Assembly: GCA_022483245.1 (NCBI GenBank) | Contig: JAKVNR010000001.1 | Location: forward strand, 992,001-1,056,000 | DNA length: 64,000 nt | Direction: 5' to 3' | From: Lactobacillus sp. | GTDB lineage: Bacteria; Bacillota; Bacilli; Lactobacillales; Lactobacillaceae | Shown: positions 38,989-48,681 of the stretch, piece by piece | How the letters are laid out: each line of letters opens with the position of its first letter | Numbering within the stretch: position 1 is the first letter of the stretch | The notes under the pieces: generated by a model | What the model was told of the DNA's origin: nothing | Database searches by the model: none | Seen by the model: the letters and a program-made list of their open reading frames with translations, nothing else | Position numbers and translations under genes: made by a program

Positions 38989-41900
38989 TTATCTCTGTAC
39001 AATTTTGCCTGCTGTATTGAAAAATGTGGCTAATTCATTAAATAGCACACGCGCTTTCATCTCTTGCGGCAATTCTAGCATGACTACTAGCCGCTTAGCT
39101 TGATTCAGTGATACCCGTGCCCGCAAGTCCACATGCTCTAGTGCCCGGAAAATATTCGGCCCTTCGAGCTGGTGAGTCGCATGGTTGCTGAAAACCACTT
39201 TAATTTTACCATCGAGCTCTTGTACGAGCAGGATTTGCGCCCAATCAGCGGCTAATTTAAGTTTAGCTACCGCCAGCAAACTCTCGACGGCTGGTGGATA
39301 ATCACCAAAACGATCAACTAACTCATCTTCAATAGTTTGCAATTCAATCTTATCTTGAGCAGCCTTAATCCGTTTGTAAAATTCGATCTTCTGCTCCTGG
39401 TCGCTAATATAGTCATCGGGAATGTAAGCTTCAACTTGCAAATTCACTTCAGCATTAGAAGTCGCCGTCGTCCGTTTGCCTTGCTTATTTTTAATCGCAT
39501 CCGACAGCATTTGGGCGTATAGGTCGTAGCCGACACTATCAATAAAGCCGTGCTGCTGCTTACCCAGCATATTGCCAGCTCCGCGAATCGCTAAATCACG
39601 CATAGCAATCTTGAAGCCAGACCCTAATTCCGTAAAGTCGCGAATCGCATCTAGCCGTTTTTCACCAACTTCAGTCAGCACTTTATTCGGCTGATACAAA
39701 AAGTAAGCATACGCTAAACGGGCACTGCGGCCGATCCGGCCCCGCAACTGGTACAGCTGGCTTAAACCGTAGCGGTCAGCATTTTCAATAATCATGGTAT
39801 TGACGTTCGGCATATCAATGCCTGTTTCAATAATTGTTGTCGTGACTAAAATATCAAATTCATTATTGATAAACCGGTACAAGACATCTTCCAGCTGCTC
39901 TTGCGGCATTCGCCCATGAATATACTCAATTTTAGCCTCTGGCAGCATTTTTTGCAGACGGGCAGTAGTTTCATCAATATCATCAATTCGATTATGCAGG
40001 AAGAAAATTTGGCCATTGCGGGCCATTTCACGCCGGCAGGCTTCTTTAACTACCGATGGCATTTCCTCCATCACATAAGTTTGAATTGGGAACCGGTTTT
40101 GCGGCGGCGTCTCCATCACTGACAAGTCGCGCACGCCAACCATGGACATGTGCAAAGTCCGCGGAATCGGTGTCGCCGTCAGGGTCAACACGTCCACATT
40201 GGCTTTGAGCTGCTTTAACTTTTCCTTATGCTTAACGCCAAATCGCTGTTCTTCATCAATAATCAGCAGGCCCAAGTCTTTAAAATGAACATCTTTTGAC
40301 AATAGCCGGTGAGTGCCAACCACAATATCAATGCTCCCGTCAGCTAAACCGGCTAAGATTTCTTTACTTTCTTTTGCCCCTTGAAAACGCGAAAGCATGG
40401 CAAAGTCGACGGGGAAGTTTTTAAACCGCTCCTGCATAGTTTGGTAGTGCTGCTGGGCCAAGATCGTCGTTGGCACCAAGAATGCTACTTGTTTGCCATC
40501 CTGCACAGCCTTAAAAGCAGCCCGCAAAGCCACTTCAGTTTTGCCAAAGCCAACATCTCCAACCAACAACCGATCCATTGGGCGCGGTTTTTCCATATCT
40601 TCTTTAACTTCTTTAGCTGCTTGCAGCTGATCTGGCGTTTCAACATATGGAAAAGCTGCTTCAAATTCGCGCTGATATTCATTATCGGGTGAAAAAGCAA
40701 AGCCGCGCTCTGACTCGCGTTTGGCATACAATTCCACCAAATCATCGGCAATATCTTCAACTTTAGCGGCAACTTTGCGCTTGGTTTTGGCCCATTCACT
40801 GCCGCCTAACTTATTAATATGTGGCCGGTGCCCTTCTGATCCAGTATATTTTTGCACTAAACGCAGCTGATCAGCCGGCACGAACAGTTGGTCACCGTGC
40901 TGATAAGTAATGGTAATATAGTCGCGCTTTTGCCCATCAACCGCGAGGGTTTTAATTCCTTCAAAACGGCCGATCCCGTGGTTAACATGGACAACATAGT
41001 CGCCAGGCTTTAATTCCGTGTAGTTGCGCAAGCGCTGGGCATTATCGAGGGTTTTAATTCGCCGCTGCTTATGACGCTGAGCATTGAATAATTCCCGTTC
41101 AGTTAAATAAACCAGCGAAACCTGCGGCAGCACAAAGCCATGCAAGAAGTCGCCAACCAAGAATTGCGCTTCCCCTGGCACAATTGTGCCCAGCTTAACT
41201 GTGGGCAGCAAGATACCGTATTGGGCAAAAGTTTCTGCCATCTGCCGCAAGCGTCGCAAATTGTCAGCCTGCAAAATGACCGTTTGCTTGCTCTTAGCAA
41301 ATTCTTTGAGCCGCGCCTTTACCAACTCAACTTTGGAGAAAAATTGCTCAGGCAGCCGAGTAGGCCAATTATAGAGCTGATCAAGTTTGAGCCGGCCCAT
41401 GCTCTTTTGAAACATGGACAAATACAGGCGGTGGTGCTGGTCCTTAGCTAAAACCTGCTTCCACTCAAAACGCAGCTTTTGTCCCGGCAGCCATAGATGC
41501 TGCGCTTGCTCTTCTTTAATAAAGTCGCTGTTAGCTTGATCAACATCTGCAATATTTTTCTTGATTAAAGACCAGTCGTCAAAAATTAGCAAACCAGTTT
41601 CTGCTAAATAAGCCGTTAAATTGGCAGGTTTTGGCAGTAAATAGTCTACCAAAAAGGCATAATTGGCTGGAATTTGGCCAGCTAGCAGCGTCTCTGCATC
41701 GTCGCTGAATTTATCAGTCAATGCCGTTTCATTAGCCTCTGTTAAATCTTGCTTAATAGCCTGGCCAGCTGTTTGCAAATCAGCCTGAGCAAATACGCGG
41801 TCAGTTGCTGGCAAAATCGTAGCTGTCTCAACTGCCGTTTGCGAGCGCTGCGTAGAGGGATCAAAGCTTTTAATAGTATCTAATTCGTCCCCGAAAAATT

Positions 41901-42477
41901 CGATCCGCAGTGGGTGGTCAGCTGAGAGCGGATAAACATCTAAAATGTCACCGCGCAAGGCAAATTCACCCGGCCGCGCCACTAACGGCTGCCGGGTATA
42001 ACCGGCGCTAACCAGCCACTGGCTCACTTTAGCTAGGTCATATTCTTGATCTGGCGTAAAAGTTAACTTGGTTTTAGCAAAGGCTGCTGGCTGGGACAAT
42101 TTCATTTGCAAGCCTTGCGGGGTTGTCACCACTACTCCAGCTTGACCCGATAATAAAAAGCGCAAGGCCTCCAGCCGGGCCGCAAGTTCATCAGCTGAAG
42201 CTGTCGCCCCAGCCGTGGCCAAGGTACTGTCAGCTGAAAACAAGTAAACCGTGTCATCAGCTAGTGCTTCATGCAAAGCAGCGTAGACATCTTGAGCTTT
42301 GTGTTCATTTTCTTCAACCAGCAACAACGGCCGCTGATGAACTTGCACCAGCTGCATTATCAGTACTGGCAGCGAACCAGTATTCACACCCGTGAGAAGC
42401 GAATTGCCTTTATTTTTTGTTTGATCTAAAAAATCAGTCAGAGCTTGTTCCTGGCTGATTAGTTCATTAAATTTCAT
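38989..42477 (-). CDS. mfd: Transcription-repair coupling factor
   Basis: Mfd displaces stalled RNA polymerase and recruits UvrA. The 1162-residue protein has UvrB-homology N-terminal modules, the CarD/RID RNA polymerase-binding domain (LKPGDYVVHVNHGIGRFEGI), and a superfamily 2 translocase with Walker A GDVGFGKTEVALRAAF, DEEQRFGVKHKEKL, and TATPIPRTLHMSM. The C-terminal TRCF domain follows. Length matches the family. It is 10 nt downstream of pth. Confidence 0.97.
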   Translation of the reverse strand: MKFNELISQEQALTDFLDQTKNKGNSLLTGVNTGSLPVLIMQLVQVHQRPLLLVEENEHKAQDVYAALHEALADDTVYLFSADSTLATAGATASADELAARLEALRFLLSGQAGVVVTTPQGLQMKLSQPAAFAKTKLTFTPDQEYDLAKVSQWLVSAGYTRQPLVARPGEFALRGDILDVYPLSADHPLRIEFFGDELDTIKSFDPSTQRSQTAVETATILPATDRVFAQADLQTAGQAIKQDLTEANETALTDKFSDDAETLLAGQIPANYAFLVDYLLPKPANLTAYLAETGLLIFDDWSLIKKNIADVDQANSDFIKEEQAQHLWLPGQKLRFEWKQVLAKDQHHRLYLSMFQKSMGRLKLDQLYNWPTRLPEQFFSKVELVKARLKEFAKSKQTVILQADNLRRLRQMAETFAQYGILLPTVKLGTIVPGEAQFLVGDFLHGFVLPQVSLVYLTERELFNAQRHKQRRIKTLDNAQRLRNYTELKPGDYVVHVNHGIGRFEGIKTLAVDGQKRDYITITYQHGDQLFVPADQLRLVQKYTGSEGHRPHINKLGGSEWAKTKRKVAAKVEDIADDLVELYAKRESERGFAFSPDNEYQREFEAAFPYVETPDQLQAAKEVKEDMEKPRPMDRLLVGDVGFGKTEVALRAAFKAVQDGKQVAFLVPTTILAQQHYQTMQERFKNFPVDFAMLSRFQGAKESKEILAGLADGSIDIVVGTHRLLSKDVHFKDLGLLIIDEEQRFGVKHKEKLKQLKANVDVLTLTATPIPRTLHMSMVGVRDLSVMETPPQNRFPIQTYVMEEMPSVVKEACRREMARNGQIFFLHNRIDDIDETTARLQKMLPEAKIEYIHGRMPQEQLEDVLYRFINNEFDILVTTTIIETGIDMPNVNTMIIENADRYGLSQLYQLRGRIGRSARLAYAYFLYQPNKVLTEVGEKRLDAIRDFTELGSGFKIAMRDLAIRGAGNMLGKQQHGFIDSVGYDLYAQMLSDAIKNKQGKRTTATSNAEVNLQVEAYIPDDYISDQEQKIEFYKRIKAAQDKIELQTIEDELVDRFGDYPPAVESLLAVAKLKLAADWAQILLVQELDGKIKVVFSNHATHQLEGPNIFRALEHVDLRARVSLNQAKRLVVMLELPQEMKARVLFNELATFFNTAGKIVQR

Positions 42478-42487
42478 GATATGTGTG

Positions 42488-43045
42488 TTAATTATATTTG
42501 TTCATCAAAAATTGGGCGTTTTCGCCAGCTGCAAAGTCTTTGATCACGTTAGCAGCTGTGGCAAAAGCAGCGTCCATTTTTTCGCTTTGTTCTGCATTAA
42601 ATGGGGTCAAAACCCATGACACAACTGACGTTTGCCGCGGGTGGCGAATTCCAATTTTTAGCCGGTTAAAGTCGGTAGTCCCCAAACAACTGATAATTGA
42701 CTTGATCCCATTATGACCGCCAGATTTACCGCCCTGCTTGATCCGCAGCTTGCCTAGCGGCAAGTCCATATCGTCATGAATAATCAAAATATCAGCGGGG
42801 GCAATCTTAAAAAAGTTAGCAACTTGGGCTATGCAGCGGCCAGAATCATTCATGTAAGTCTGCGGCTCAACAATGATGACGTCCTCGCCAGCCAATTTTT
42901 GCTTAGTCCAATGCCCAGCAAACTTATCCTTATCAAGTGTCCAGCCTTGGTCTGACAGAAAATTGTCAATGGTCATAAAGCCAGTATTGTGTTTTGTTTT
43001 GTCATATTTGCTGCCTGGATTGCCCAGGCCTGCGATTAATTTCAT
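42488..43045 (-). CDS. pth: Peptidyl-tRNA hydrolase
   Basis: Releases peptides from peptidyl-tRNA dropped off ribosomes. The 185-residue protein shows MKLIAGLGNPGSKYDKTKHN with the catalytic histidine in KHNTGFM, IIHDDMDLPLGKLRIKQGG and SGGHNGIKSII. It is the first gene of the cluster, with an extended -10 element (TGCTATAAT, 43080-43072) upstream, divergent to the CBS/ACT gene. Confidence 0.96.
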   Translation of the reverse strand: MKLIAGLGNPGSKYDKTKHNTGFMTIDNFLSDQGWTLDKDKFAGHWTKQKLAGEDVIIVEPQTYMNDSGRCIAQVANFFKIAPADILIIHDDMDLPLGKLRIKQGGKSGGHNGIKSIISCLGTTDFNRLKIGIRHPRQTSVVSWVLTPFNAEQSEKMDAAFATAANVIKDFAAGENAQFLMNKYN

Positions 43046-43071
43046 GCCATACTCCTCTTACTTGCTCATTG

Positions 43072-43080
43072 ATTATAGCA
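43072..43080 (-). promoter_or_regulatory. Extended -10 promoter of pth
   Basis: The minus strand reads TGCTATAAT, an extended -10 element, about 27 nt before the pth ATG. The -35 region is weak. The spacer 43046-43182 between pth and the divergent CBS/ACT gene also holds TGTTAAAAT on the plus strand (43138-43146), a likely -10 for that gene. Confidence 0.5.
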
Positions 43081-43182
43081 CATAGGAAATTAGTTCCGCT
43101 TTGCAGACGTTTCATGCTTTTTTATTGCCAAAATAATTGTTAAAATAGACTTAAAATTTGATTGAAATGGGAGGATTTTCTA

Positions 43183-43863
43183 ATGCTGATTAAACCATTA
43201 GTCCTGAAAAAGGACTTCTTAACGACAGTCAATGAAAAAGCAACCCTGGCAGAAGCATTAAAGACGCTAGAAGATTCCGGCTACCGTTGTGTTCCAATTC
43301 TCGATGATACGGGCACCATTTTCCGGGGCAACATTTATAAGATGCACATTTACCGCCACAAGTCACAAGGCGGCGATATGAGTTTGCCAGTTACTTACCT
43401 GCTGAAGAACGCAACTAAGACTATCAAGGTTAACTCACCATTCTATAAAGTCTTCTTCAACATTAAGGACTTGCCTTACATTGCTGTTTTAGATGAAGAT
43501 AACAAATTCTACGGCATTTTGACCCACTCCAGCTTGTTAAACATGCTATCTGATGCTTGGAACATCAACGATGGTTCTTATGTTTTGACTGTCTTGTCCG
43601 ACAATCGGCGCGGCAACTTAACTAAAATTGTCAAAGCCATCTACAAGTACTCCAACTTGGCTGGCTGTTTGACTCTGGATGTTGGTAAAGGCGAATACGT
43701 CCGGCGGACTTTGTTCACTCTGCCAGAGGGTGTTTCAAAGACCACGATGGAGAATATTGTCGCCCGCATTCAAAAGAAGGGCTTTGTCGTTGCTGAAGTT
43801 GAGGACCTGCAAGCAGGCATCACTTTGATGAGCGATGAACACCCAGGCGAATTTCTTCACTAA
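43183..43863 (+). CDS. cbpA: CBS- and ACT-domain protein (CbpA-like, possible c-di-AMP sensor)
   Basis: 226-residue soluble protein with two N-terminal CBS motifs (about 1-130, e.g. NEKATLAEALKTLEDSGYRC and VPILDDTGTIFRGNI) and a C-terminal ACT-like region (about 140-225, YVLTVLSDNRRGNLTKIVKA). This domain order matches Listeria CbpA, a cyclic-di-AMP binding protein; ligand binding here is inference. The start at 43183 is chosen because GGGAGGA lies 7 nt upstream; a TTG at 43162 keeps the frame open but lacks a site. It is monocistronic and convergent with alr through a shared terminator. Confidence 0.82.
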   Translation: MLIKPLVLKKDFLTTVNEKATLAEALKTLEDSGYRCVPILDDTGTIFRGNIYKMHIYRHKSQGGDMSLPVTYLLKNATKTIKVNSPFYKVFFNIKDLPYIAVLDEDNKFYGILTHSSLLNMLSDAWNINDGSYVLTVLSDNRRGNLTKIVKAIYKYSNLAGCLTLDVGKGEYVRRTLFTLPEGVSKTTMENIVARIQKKGFVVAEVEDLQAGITLMSDEHPGEFLH

Positions 43864-43884
43864 TTAATTAAACTTGAACAACGT

Positions 43885-43912
43885 AAAAAGCAGCCGTTAA
43901 CAGCTGCTTTTT
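43885..43912. terminator. Bidirectional terminator between CBS/ACT gene and alr
   Basis: A perfect 10-bp stem (AAAAAGCAGC / GCTGCTTTTT) with loop CGTTAACA stands between the converging genes. It has A residues before and T residues after, serving both directions. Confidence 0.88.
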
Positions 43913-43921
43913 GTTTTGCAA

Positions 43922-45049
43922 TTAAGAATGATAAACGCGTGGCAAACGGTCCGATAACAGACAGGCAATCTCATAGTGAATCGTGCCAACTTGATCAGCA
44001 GCCGCCTTAATATTATTTGGCGCAGCTGGATCAGCCGAGAGCAATTCCACTGGCGTGCCCACTGGCAGCTCTTTTGGCAAAAGGACCATAAATTGATCCA
44101 TACAGATTCGGCCGACGATTGGACAATAACTATCACCCACTTTGACCTTGAAGCCTTGCAAAGACCGCTGCCAGCCATCGGCATAGCCGACTGGCACTGT
44201 CCCAATCCACTGGTCGCTGTCAGCTTGGTATGTTGCCCCATAACCAACGCCATAGCCTTGGTGAATTTGCTTAACAAAACTAAGTTCTGACACAAGTGAC
44301 AGGGCCGGCTGCAAATCAATTTCAGTCGGCAAACTTGGACTGGCCGGATTAGCAGATGGATTCAGGCCATAAATTCCGATCCCAAATCTAACCAAGTCAG
44401 TTTTAACTTCTTTGCCAAACACGCTAGCAGCAGTGTTGTCCAAGTGAATATATTTTGGCTTGATTGTTAGCAAGCTTTGCAGGTGTTTAAACCGTTTAAC
44501 CTGATAGTTGAAGTAAGTATCATCGCTGCTATCAGCTGTTGAAAAGTGGGTAAACATCCCTTCAACAAAGAAATGCTCGTTGTCTTCTAAAAAGTGATTA
44601 GCTTGCACAAATTCTGCATCTTCTGAAAAGCCAATCCGGCCCATGCCAGAATCAATGCCCAAGTGAATTTTTAGCCGCTGGCCGCTAGCTGCTAAAACTT
44701 GCTCTGCTGCTTTTAGCCAGGACAAACTCCCCGCCGTTAAAGAAACATCAAAGCTGCTAGCTAAAGCTGCTTCTTTAGCAGGCGTAATGCCCAGCACCAA
44801 AATCGGCGCCGTAATATCTGCATTGCGCAATTCAAGGGCTTCGTCTAACACGGCCACGCATAAACCGGTTGCTCCAGCCGCTAAAGCAGTTTTGGCAACT
44901 TGCACTGCCCCATGACCATAGCCATTAGCCTTCACAACAGCCCACATTTGCACTCCTTGCGGCAAGTGCTGCATTTCTGCTGTCACATTGTGTTTAATTG
45001 CGTTTAAATCGACTACGACTTTAGCCGGTCGATGAATCGCTGGAACCAT
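43922..45049 (-). CDS. alr: Alanine racemase
   Basis: PLP enzyme making D-alanine for peptidoglycan and teichoic acids. The 375-residue protein starts with [20 protein letters not shown], contains the PLP-lysine motif [31 protein letters not shown], and the second catalytic tyrosine region [16 protein letters not shown] lies 7 nt before the ATG. It overlaps acpS by 37 nt and ends the murF-cshA-acpS-alr operon. Confidence 0.96.
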   Translation of the reverse strand: MVPAIHRPAKVVVDLNAIKHNVTAEMQHLPQGVQMWAVVKANGYGHGAVQVAKTALAAGATGLCVAVLDEALELRNADITAPILVLGITPAKEAALASSFDVSLTAGSLSWLKAAEQVLAASGQRLKIHLGIDSGMGRIGFSEDAEFVQANHFLEDNEHFFVEGMFTHFSTADSSDDTYFNYQVKRFKHLQSLLTIKPKYIHLDNTAASVFGKEVKTDLVRFGIGIYGLNPSANPASPSLPTEIDLQPALSLVSELSFVKQIHQGYGVGYGATYQADSDQWIGTVPVGYADGWQRSLQGFKVKVGDSYCPIVGRICMDQFMVLLPKELPVGTPVELLSADPAAPNNIKAAADQVGTIHYEIACLLSDRLPRVYHS

Positions 45050-45414
45050 CCTTTTGCCTCCAATTGAACAATGGTGATGGCGTAGTCGCCGTCATCAGAA
45101 ATACTAGTCATAATTCGGCCCGAAAACTTAGTTGAAGTCGTCACAGGCTTACCGAGCGGATCAGACAAGGTTTCAACATCTTGAAAACCGACATATTTGC
45201 CTAAGCCTGTCCCCATCGCTTTCGAAAAAGATTCTTTTACAGAAAAATGCGCTGCTAAATATTGGACTTGGGCTTTTCCTTGCAAAGATTGATACTTAGC
45301 AAATTCTGCTGGGGTCAAAACTCGTTTAGCAAACCGGTCGCCTTTTGCAATAATTTTGACGATCCGCGGCAAGTAAACTATATCAACTCCAACACCGCGT
45401 TTAACTTTTCTCAT
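45013..45414 (-). CDS. acpS: Holo-[acyl-carrier-protein] synthase
   Basis: Transfers 4'-phosphopantetheine from CoA to acyl carrier protein, activating fatty acid synthesis. The 133-residue protein has the AcpS motifs [12 protein letters not shown] and [18 protein letters not shown], with the acidic and lysine catalytic residues. The reading frame overlaps cshA by 4 nt upstream and alr by 37 nt downstream. The C-terminal extension past ITIVQLEA results from that overlap. Confidence 0.95.
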   Translation of the reverse strand: MRKVKRGVGVDIVYLPRIVKIIAKGDRFAKRVLTPAEFAKYQSLQGKAQVQYLAAHFSVKESFSKAMGTGLGKYVGFQDVETLSDPLGKPVTTSTKFSGRIMTSISDDGDYAITIVQLEAKGWFQRFIDRLKS

Positions 45415-46841
45415 TTGTGTTTGCGCCGTCCCCGCTGCTTGTGTGACCGGGCCTTGTAGCTGCGTCCAGGCCGCCGATGATTATTATTGCTGCGGCGGCG
45501 ATAATTATTAGGCCGCTTAGGTTTATACGGAAGCGGTTTTTCCGGGCTAATTTTTACTTTAACTTCGCTTGGGTCCTTGGTCAGTTTTTTCAACAAAGCT
45601 GACACTAAATCCACTGCTGAATATTCTTCAAGTAAATTATTAGCGGCTTGCGTATATTTCGACAAATCACTAGCCAGCAGGTCCTCAATCTCTTTGCGAG
45701 AAGCTGCTAGTTGCCCCTGCAGTGCCTGCCGGTCAGATGGCGGCCGCAGCGGCTGCATCTTAGTTTTAGTCAATTGTTCGATCGTGCGCAGGTAGCCAAT
45801 TTCATCTGGGGTGACAAAAGTGACAGAAATCCCATTTTGTCCAGCCCGGCCAGTCCGGCCGATTCGGTGCACATATGAATCAGGGTCTTGCGGCATGTCA
45901 AAATTATAAACATGGGTCACGCCGGAAATGTCTAACCCGCGCGCCGCTACATCAGTTGCGACTAAGAAATCAATTTTTCCTTGCCGGAACCGCTTTAAGA
46001 CGCTTTCGCGGCGGCTTTGGCTGAGATCACCGTGGATGCCTGCCGCATTATACCCGCGTGCCTGCAAGCCATGAGTTAATTCATCCACTCGCTTTTTAGT
46101 GCGGACAAAAACTAGGGCCAAATCTGGCGCCTGGACGTCAAACAAGCGGCACAAAATATCGAACTTTTCGTAGTCTTTAGCCCGGATGAAATATTGGTCG
46201 ATCAAATCCGTAGTCAGGTGCTTGGCCTTGATTTTGACTACTTCTGGGTGATCCATGAATTTTTCACCCAGCTTCAAGACAGCCTTCGGCATCGTTGCTG
46301 AAAAGAGCATGGTTTGGTGCGGCTGTTTGACATATGACAGGATTTTTTCAATATCTTGAATAAAACCCATATCCAGCATTTCATCGGCTTCATCTAAGAC
46401 CACTTGCTGCAAATCCGTTAATTTGATGGTCTTACGCTGCAAATGATCTAAGATGCGGCCAGGAGTCCCAACCAGGACGGTTGGATTATGTTTGAGAGCT
46501 TTAATCTGCCGGCTGATTGGCGTTCCACCATAAACCACTTGCACATGTGCATGCTCATCCCTGCCCAAACGAAAGAGCTCTTCTTTCGTTTGCAAGGCGA
46601 GCTCCCGAGTTGGTTCGATAATCAAAGCCTGCAGTTTAGTGGCACGCGGCGGTAAGGCCTGCAAAATCGGCAAACCGAAAGCGGCGGTTTTCCCGGTCCC
46701 AGTCTGGGCCTGTCCGATCACATCACGTCCAGCTAAAATCAGCGGCATAGTTTGCGCCTGAATTGGCGTTGTTTCTTCAAAGCCTGCCCGGCGAATCGCT
46801 TTAAGCAGACTGTCTTTCAACTCTAAATCGCTAAACTTCAC
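45411..46841 (-). CDS. cshA: DEAD-box ATP-dependent RNA helicase CshA
   Basis: RNA helicase associated with mRNA decay and cold growth. Motifs seen are the Q motif ([14 protein letters not shown]), [54 protein letters not shown] and [10 protein letters not shown]. The C-terminal tail is very basic (repeated Arg, Asn and Lys to the end). The GTG at 46841 is preferred as start because GGAGGG sits 5 nt upstream and the product then begins [20 protein letters not shown]; this overlaps murF by 11 nt. The total is 476 residues. Confidence 0.93.
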   Translation of the reverse strand: MKFSDLELKDSLLKAIRRAGFEETTPIQAQTMPLILAGRDVIGQAQTGTGKTAAFGLPILQALPPRATKLQALIIEPTRELALQTKEELFRLGRDEHAHVQVVYGGTPISRQIKALKHNPTVLVGTPGRILDHLQRKTIKLTDLQQVVLDEADEMLDMGFIQDIEKILSYVKQPHQTMLFSATMPKAVLKLGEKFMDHPEVVKIKAKHLTTDLIDQYFIRAKDYEKFDILCRLFDVQAPDLALVFVRTKKRVDELTHGLQARGYNAAGIHGDLSQSRRESVLKRFRQGKIDFLVATDVAARGLDISGVTHVYNFDMPQDPDSYVHRIGRTGRAGQNGISVTFVTPDEIGYLRTIEQLTKTKMQPLRPPSDRQALQGQLAASRKEIEDLLASDLSKYTQAANNLLEEYSAVDLVSALLKKLTKDPSEVKVKISPEKPLPYKPKRPNNYRRRSNNNHRRPGRSYKARSHKQRGRRKHK

Positions 46842-48228
46842 GCGTGCCCTCCTGTTGTAATTGGGCAAGCACCTTTTCCAGGTGCATTCCGTGTGAACCC
46901 TTCAGCATAATCAAATCATGCGGCTGAATAGCAGCCTTTAAATCGGCCGTCATTTTGTCCTGTTCATCAATCCCGTAGTAATGAACATGGTCTGCATATT
47001 TATCTTTGGTGGCATCATACAAATAATGCATGTCAGGACCATAAAGATAGACCTCATTAATTACAGCTGGATCAAGAGCAGATGCTAAACTGGCGTGCAA
47101 TTCGGGGGATTTTTCACCCAATTCCAGCATATCGCCTAAAACAGCAAACTTTCGTCCGCCATGAGTGGAGCGAACATGGGCAAAGCTGGTTAAAACAGCT
47201 TTAGCGGCGGTTGGATTTGAGTTGTACACATCATCCATAATATCTTCGCCTAACGCGCCTTTAACCCATTCCATCCGGTTAGCGGTTGGCTGGAAGTGTG
47301 CCAGGGCCGCAGCAATTTGCTCATCTGGCACGTTAAAATGCCGACCCACACTAATGGCCGCCATCGCATTTGACACATTGTGCTTGCCGATCATCGGAAT
47401 CCGGAATTTACGCTTGCTGCCATTGACAAAGAAAGAAGCGTGGTGCTTGTACGAACTAAAGCCAGTGCAGTAAATAGAATCGTCTTCGTTAAAACCAAAA
47501 GTCCGCTGCTTTTGCACTAACTTTGTAGCTCGTTCACGCAGCAATGGTTCATCGCCATTAAAGACAAATTCGCCATCTTCGCGCAGGAAATCCGTAATTT
47601 CCATTTTGGCATCGGCAATTTTATCGCGGCTGCCGAAGAATTCGATATGCGCTTCGCCTATCATTGTAATGACACATACATCAGGACGAACTAATTCACT
47701 TAAGTGGTGAAGCTGGCCTGGCCGGTCCATCCCCATTTCAAGTACCAAAATTTCCGTTGATGGCTTCATTGATAAGATCGTGTAAGGTACACCAATTAAG
47801 TTGTTAAAATTCTGCTGGGTCTTGTAGACGTTGTAGCCCTTTGATAAAACTGCCGCAATCATGTCTTTGGTTGTAGTTTTGCCGTTAGAGCCAGTAATGC
47901 TGACAACAGTTGGATTGACCTTGTTCAGGTAGTACTTAGCTAAGTCTTGAAACGCAGTTAGCGGGTCGTCAACTTCAACCAGCGGAAAATCTGCTGGCGC
48001 GTTTGGATGGCCCTTTTGCCAAAGTGCAGCACTGGCGCCGTTAGCAATCGCCGATTCAATAAAATCGTGGCCATCGCGTGCTCCTTCCAGCGGAATAAAC
48101 AGCGCGCCTGGTTCAATTGACCGCGAATCAAACGAGACCGAAGTAATAACTGCTTGCCGTTCGTCATGTTCTGGAACAGAGCCAACGGCTTTGGCAATTT
48201 CTGCCAATTGCATTTTCATATCATTCAT
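46831..48228 (-). CDS. murF: UDP-MurNAc-tripeptide--D-Ala-D-Ala ligase
   Basis: Last cytoplasmic peptide-adding step of peptidoglycan precursor synthesis. The 465-residue protein has the Mur ligase ATP motif SITGSNGKTTTKDMIAAVLS, LVLEMGMDRPGQLHHLSELV and MDDVYNSNPTAAKAVLTSFA. It is the first gene of the operon leading to alr, which supplies D-Ala. A TATAAT lies at 48262-48257, about 29 nt before the ATG, with AGGAG 5 nt before the start. The upstream -35 is weak. Confidence 0.95.
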   Translation of the reverse strand: MNDMKMQLAEIAKAVGSVPEHDERQAVITSVSFDSRSIEPGALFIPLEGARDGHDFIESAIANGASAALWQKGHPNAPADFPLVEVDDPLTAFQDLAKYYLNKVNPTVVSITGSNGKTTTKDMIAAVLSKGYNVYKTQQNFNNLIGVPYTILSMKPSTEILVLEMGMDRPGQLHHLSELVRPDVCVITMIGEAHIEFFGSRDKIADAKMEITDFLREDGEFVFNGDEPLLRERATKLVQKQRTFGFNEDDSIYCTGFSSYKHHASFFVNGSKRKFRIPMIGKHNVSNAMAAISVGRHFNVPDEQIAAALAHFQPTANRMEWVKGALGEDIMDDVYNSNPTAAKAVLTSFAHVRSTHGGRKFAVLGDMLELGEKSPELHASLASALDPAVINEVYLYGPDMHYLYDATKDKYADHVHYYGIDEQDKMTADLKAAIQPHDLIMLKGSHGMHLEKVLAQLQQEGTREV

Positions 48229-48287
48229 ACTCCTAACTTAAAAAGTTAATAAGGGTATTATACTGAATAACCTCTCACCTTTAAAGG

Positions 48288-48314
48288 CAAAAAAGCAGCC
48301 CGCGCGGGGCTGCT
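48288..48314 (-). terminator. Intrinsic terminator after rpmE2
   Basis: AGCAGCCC (48294-48301) pairs with GGGCTGCT (48307-48314), a GC-rich stem followed by TTTTTT on the minus strand, directly after the L31 stop codon and ahead of the murF promoter. Confidence 0.88.
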
Positions 48315-48330
48315 CCCTTGATTAATTGTC

Positions 48331-48579
48331 TTATTTGTTGTTCAAGCCGTACTTCTTGTTGAACTTTTCGATCCGGCCATCTGCTTGCGCAAACTTTTGC
48401 TTGCCAGTGTAGAATGGGTGAGAATCTGAAGAAACTTCGACTCTGATTAATGGGTAAGTCTTACCTTCGTAATCAATAGTTTCCTTTGAGTCAACAGTTG
48501 AGCCTGCTAAGAACTTAGCACCAGTAGCTGAGTCCATGAAGACAACTTGTTGATATTTTGGATGGATACCTTGTTTCAT
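48331..48579 (-). CDS. rpmE2: 50S ribosomal protein L31 type B
   Basis: 82-residue L31 of the zinc-independent type: it begins [20 protein letters not shown] and lacks the CxxC pair of type A, with the [20 protein letters not shown] signature. The start at 48579 is chosen because AAGGAG lies 8 nt upstream; the longer frame from 48618 runs through a leader hairpin. It is transcribed alone, bounded by a terminator. A hairpin in the leader (48598-48618) could mediate autoregulation. Confidence 0.95.
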   Translation of the reverse strand: MKQGIHPKYQQVVFMDSATGAKFLAGSTVDSKETIDYEGKTYPLIRVEVSSDSHPFYTGKQKFAQADGRIEKFNKKYGLNNK

Positions 48580-48597
48580 TATTAACGCTCCTTTGCC

Positions 48598-48618
48598 ATG
48601 GTCAATCTCGCAGACCAT
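48598..48618 (-). promoter_or_regulatory. Leader hairpin upstream of L31 gene
   Basis: A perfect inverted repeat ATGGTC ... GACCAT with a 9-nt loop lies directly before the AAGGAG ribosome binding site of rpmE2. Leader structures controlling L31 genes have been proposed in Firmicutes; whether this one belongs to that class needs a covariance model search. Confidence 0.4.
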
Positions 48619-48681
48619 AGATTAATCTCATAATTGACCTAATCAGTTTAGCACCTCTAGGCCGCAAATTCAAGCTTGCTT

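Noticed and set aside
45577-45795. Ser-rich plus-strand frames inside cshA and many other antisense frames
   Set aside because: They mirror the codon bias of minus-strand genes and have no homologous motifs.
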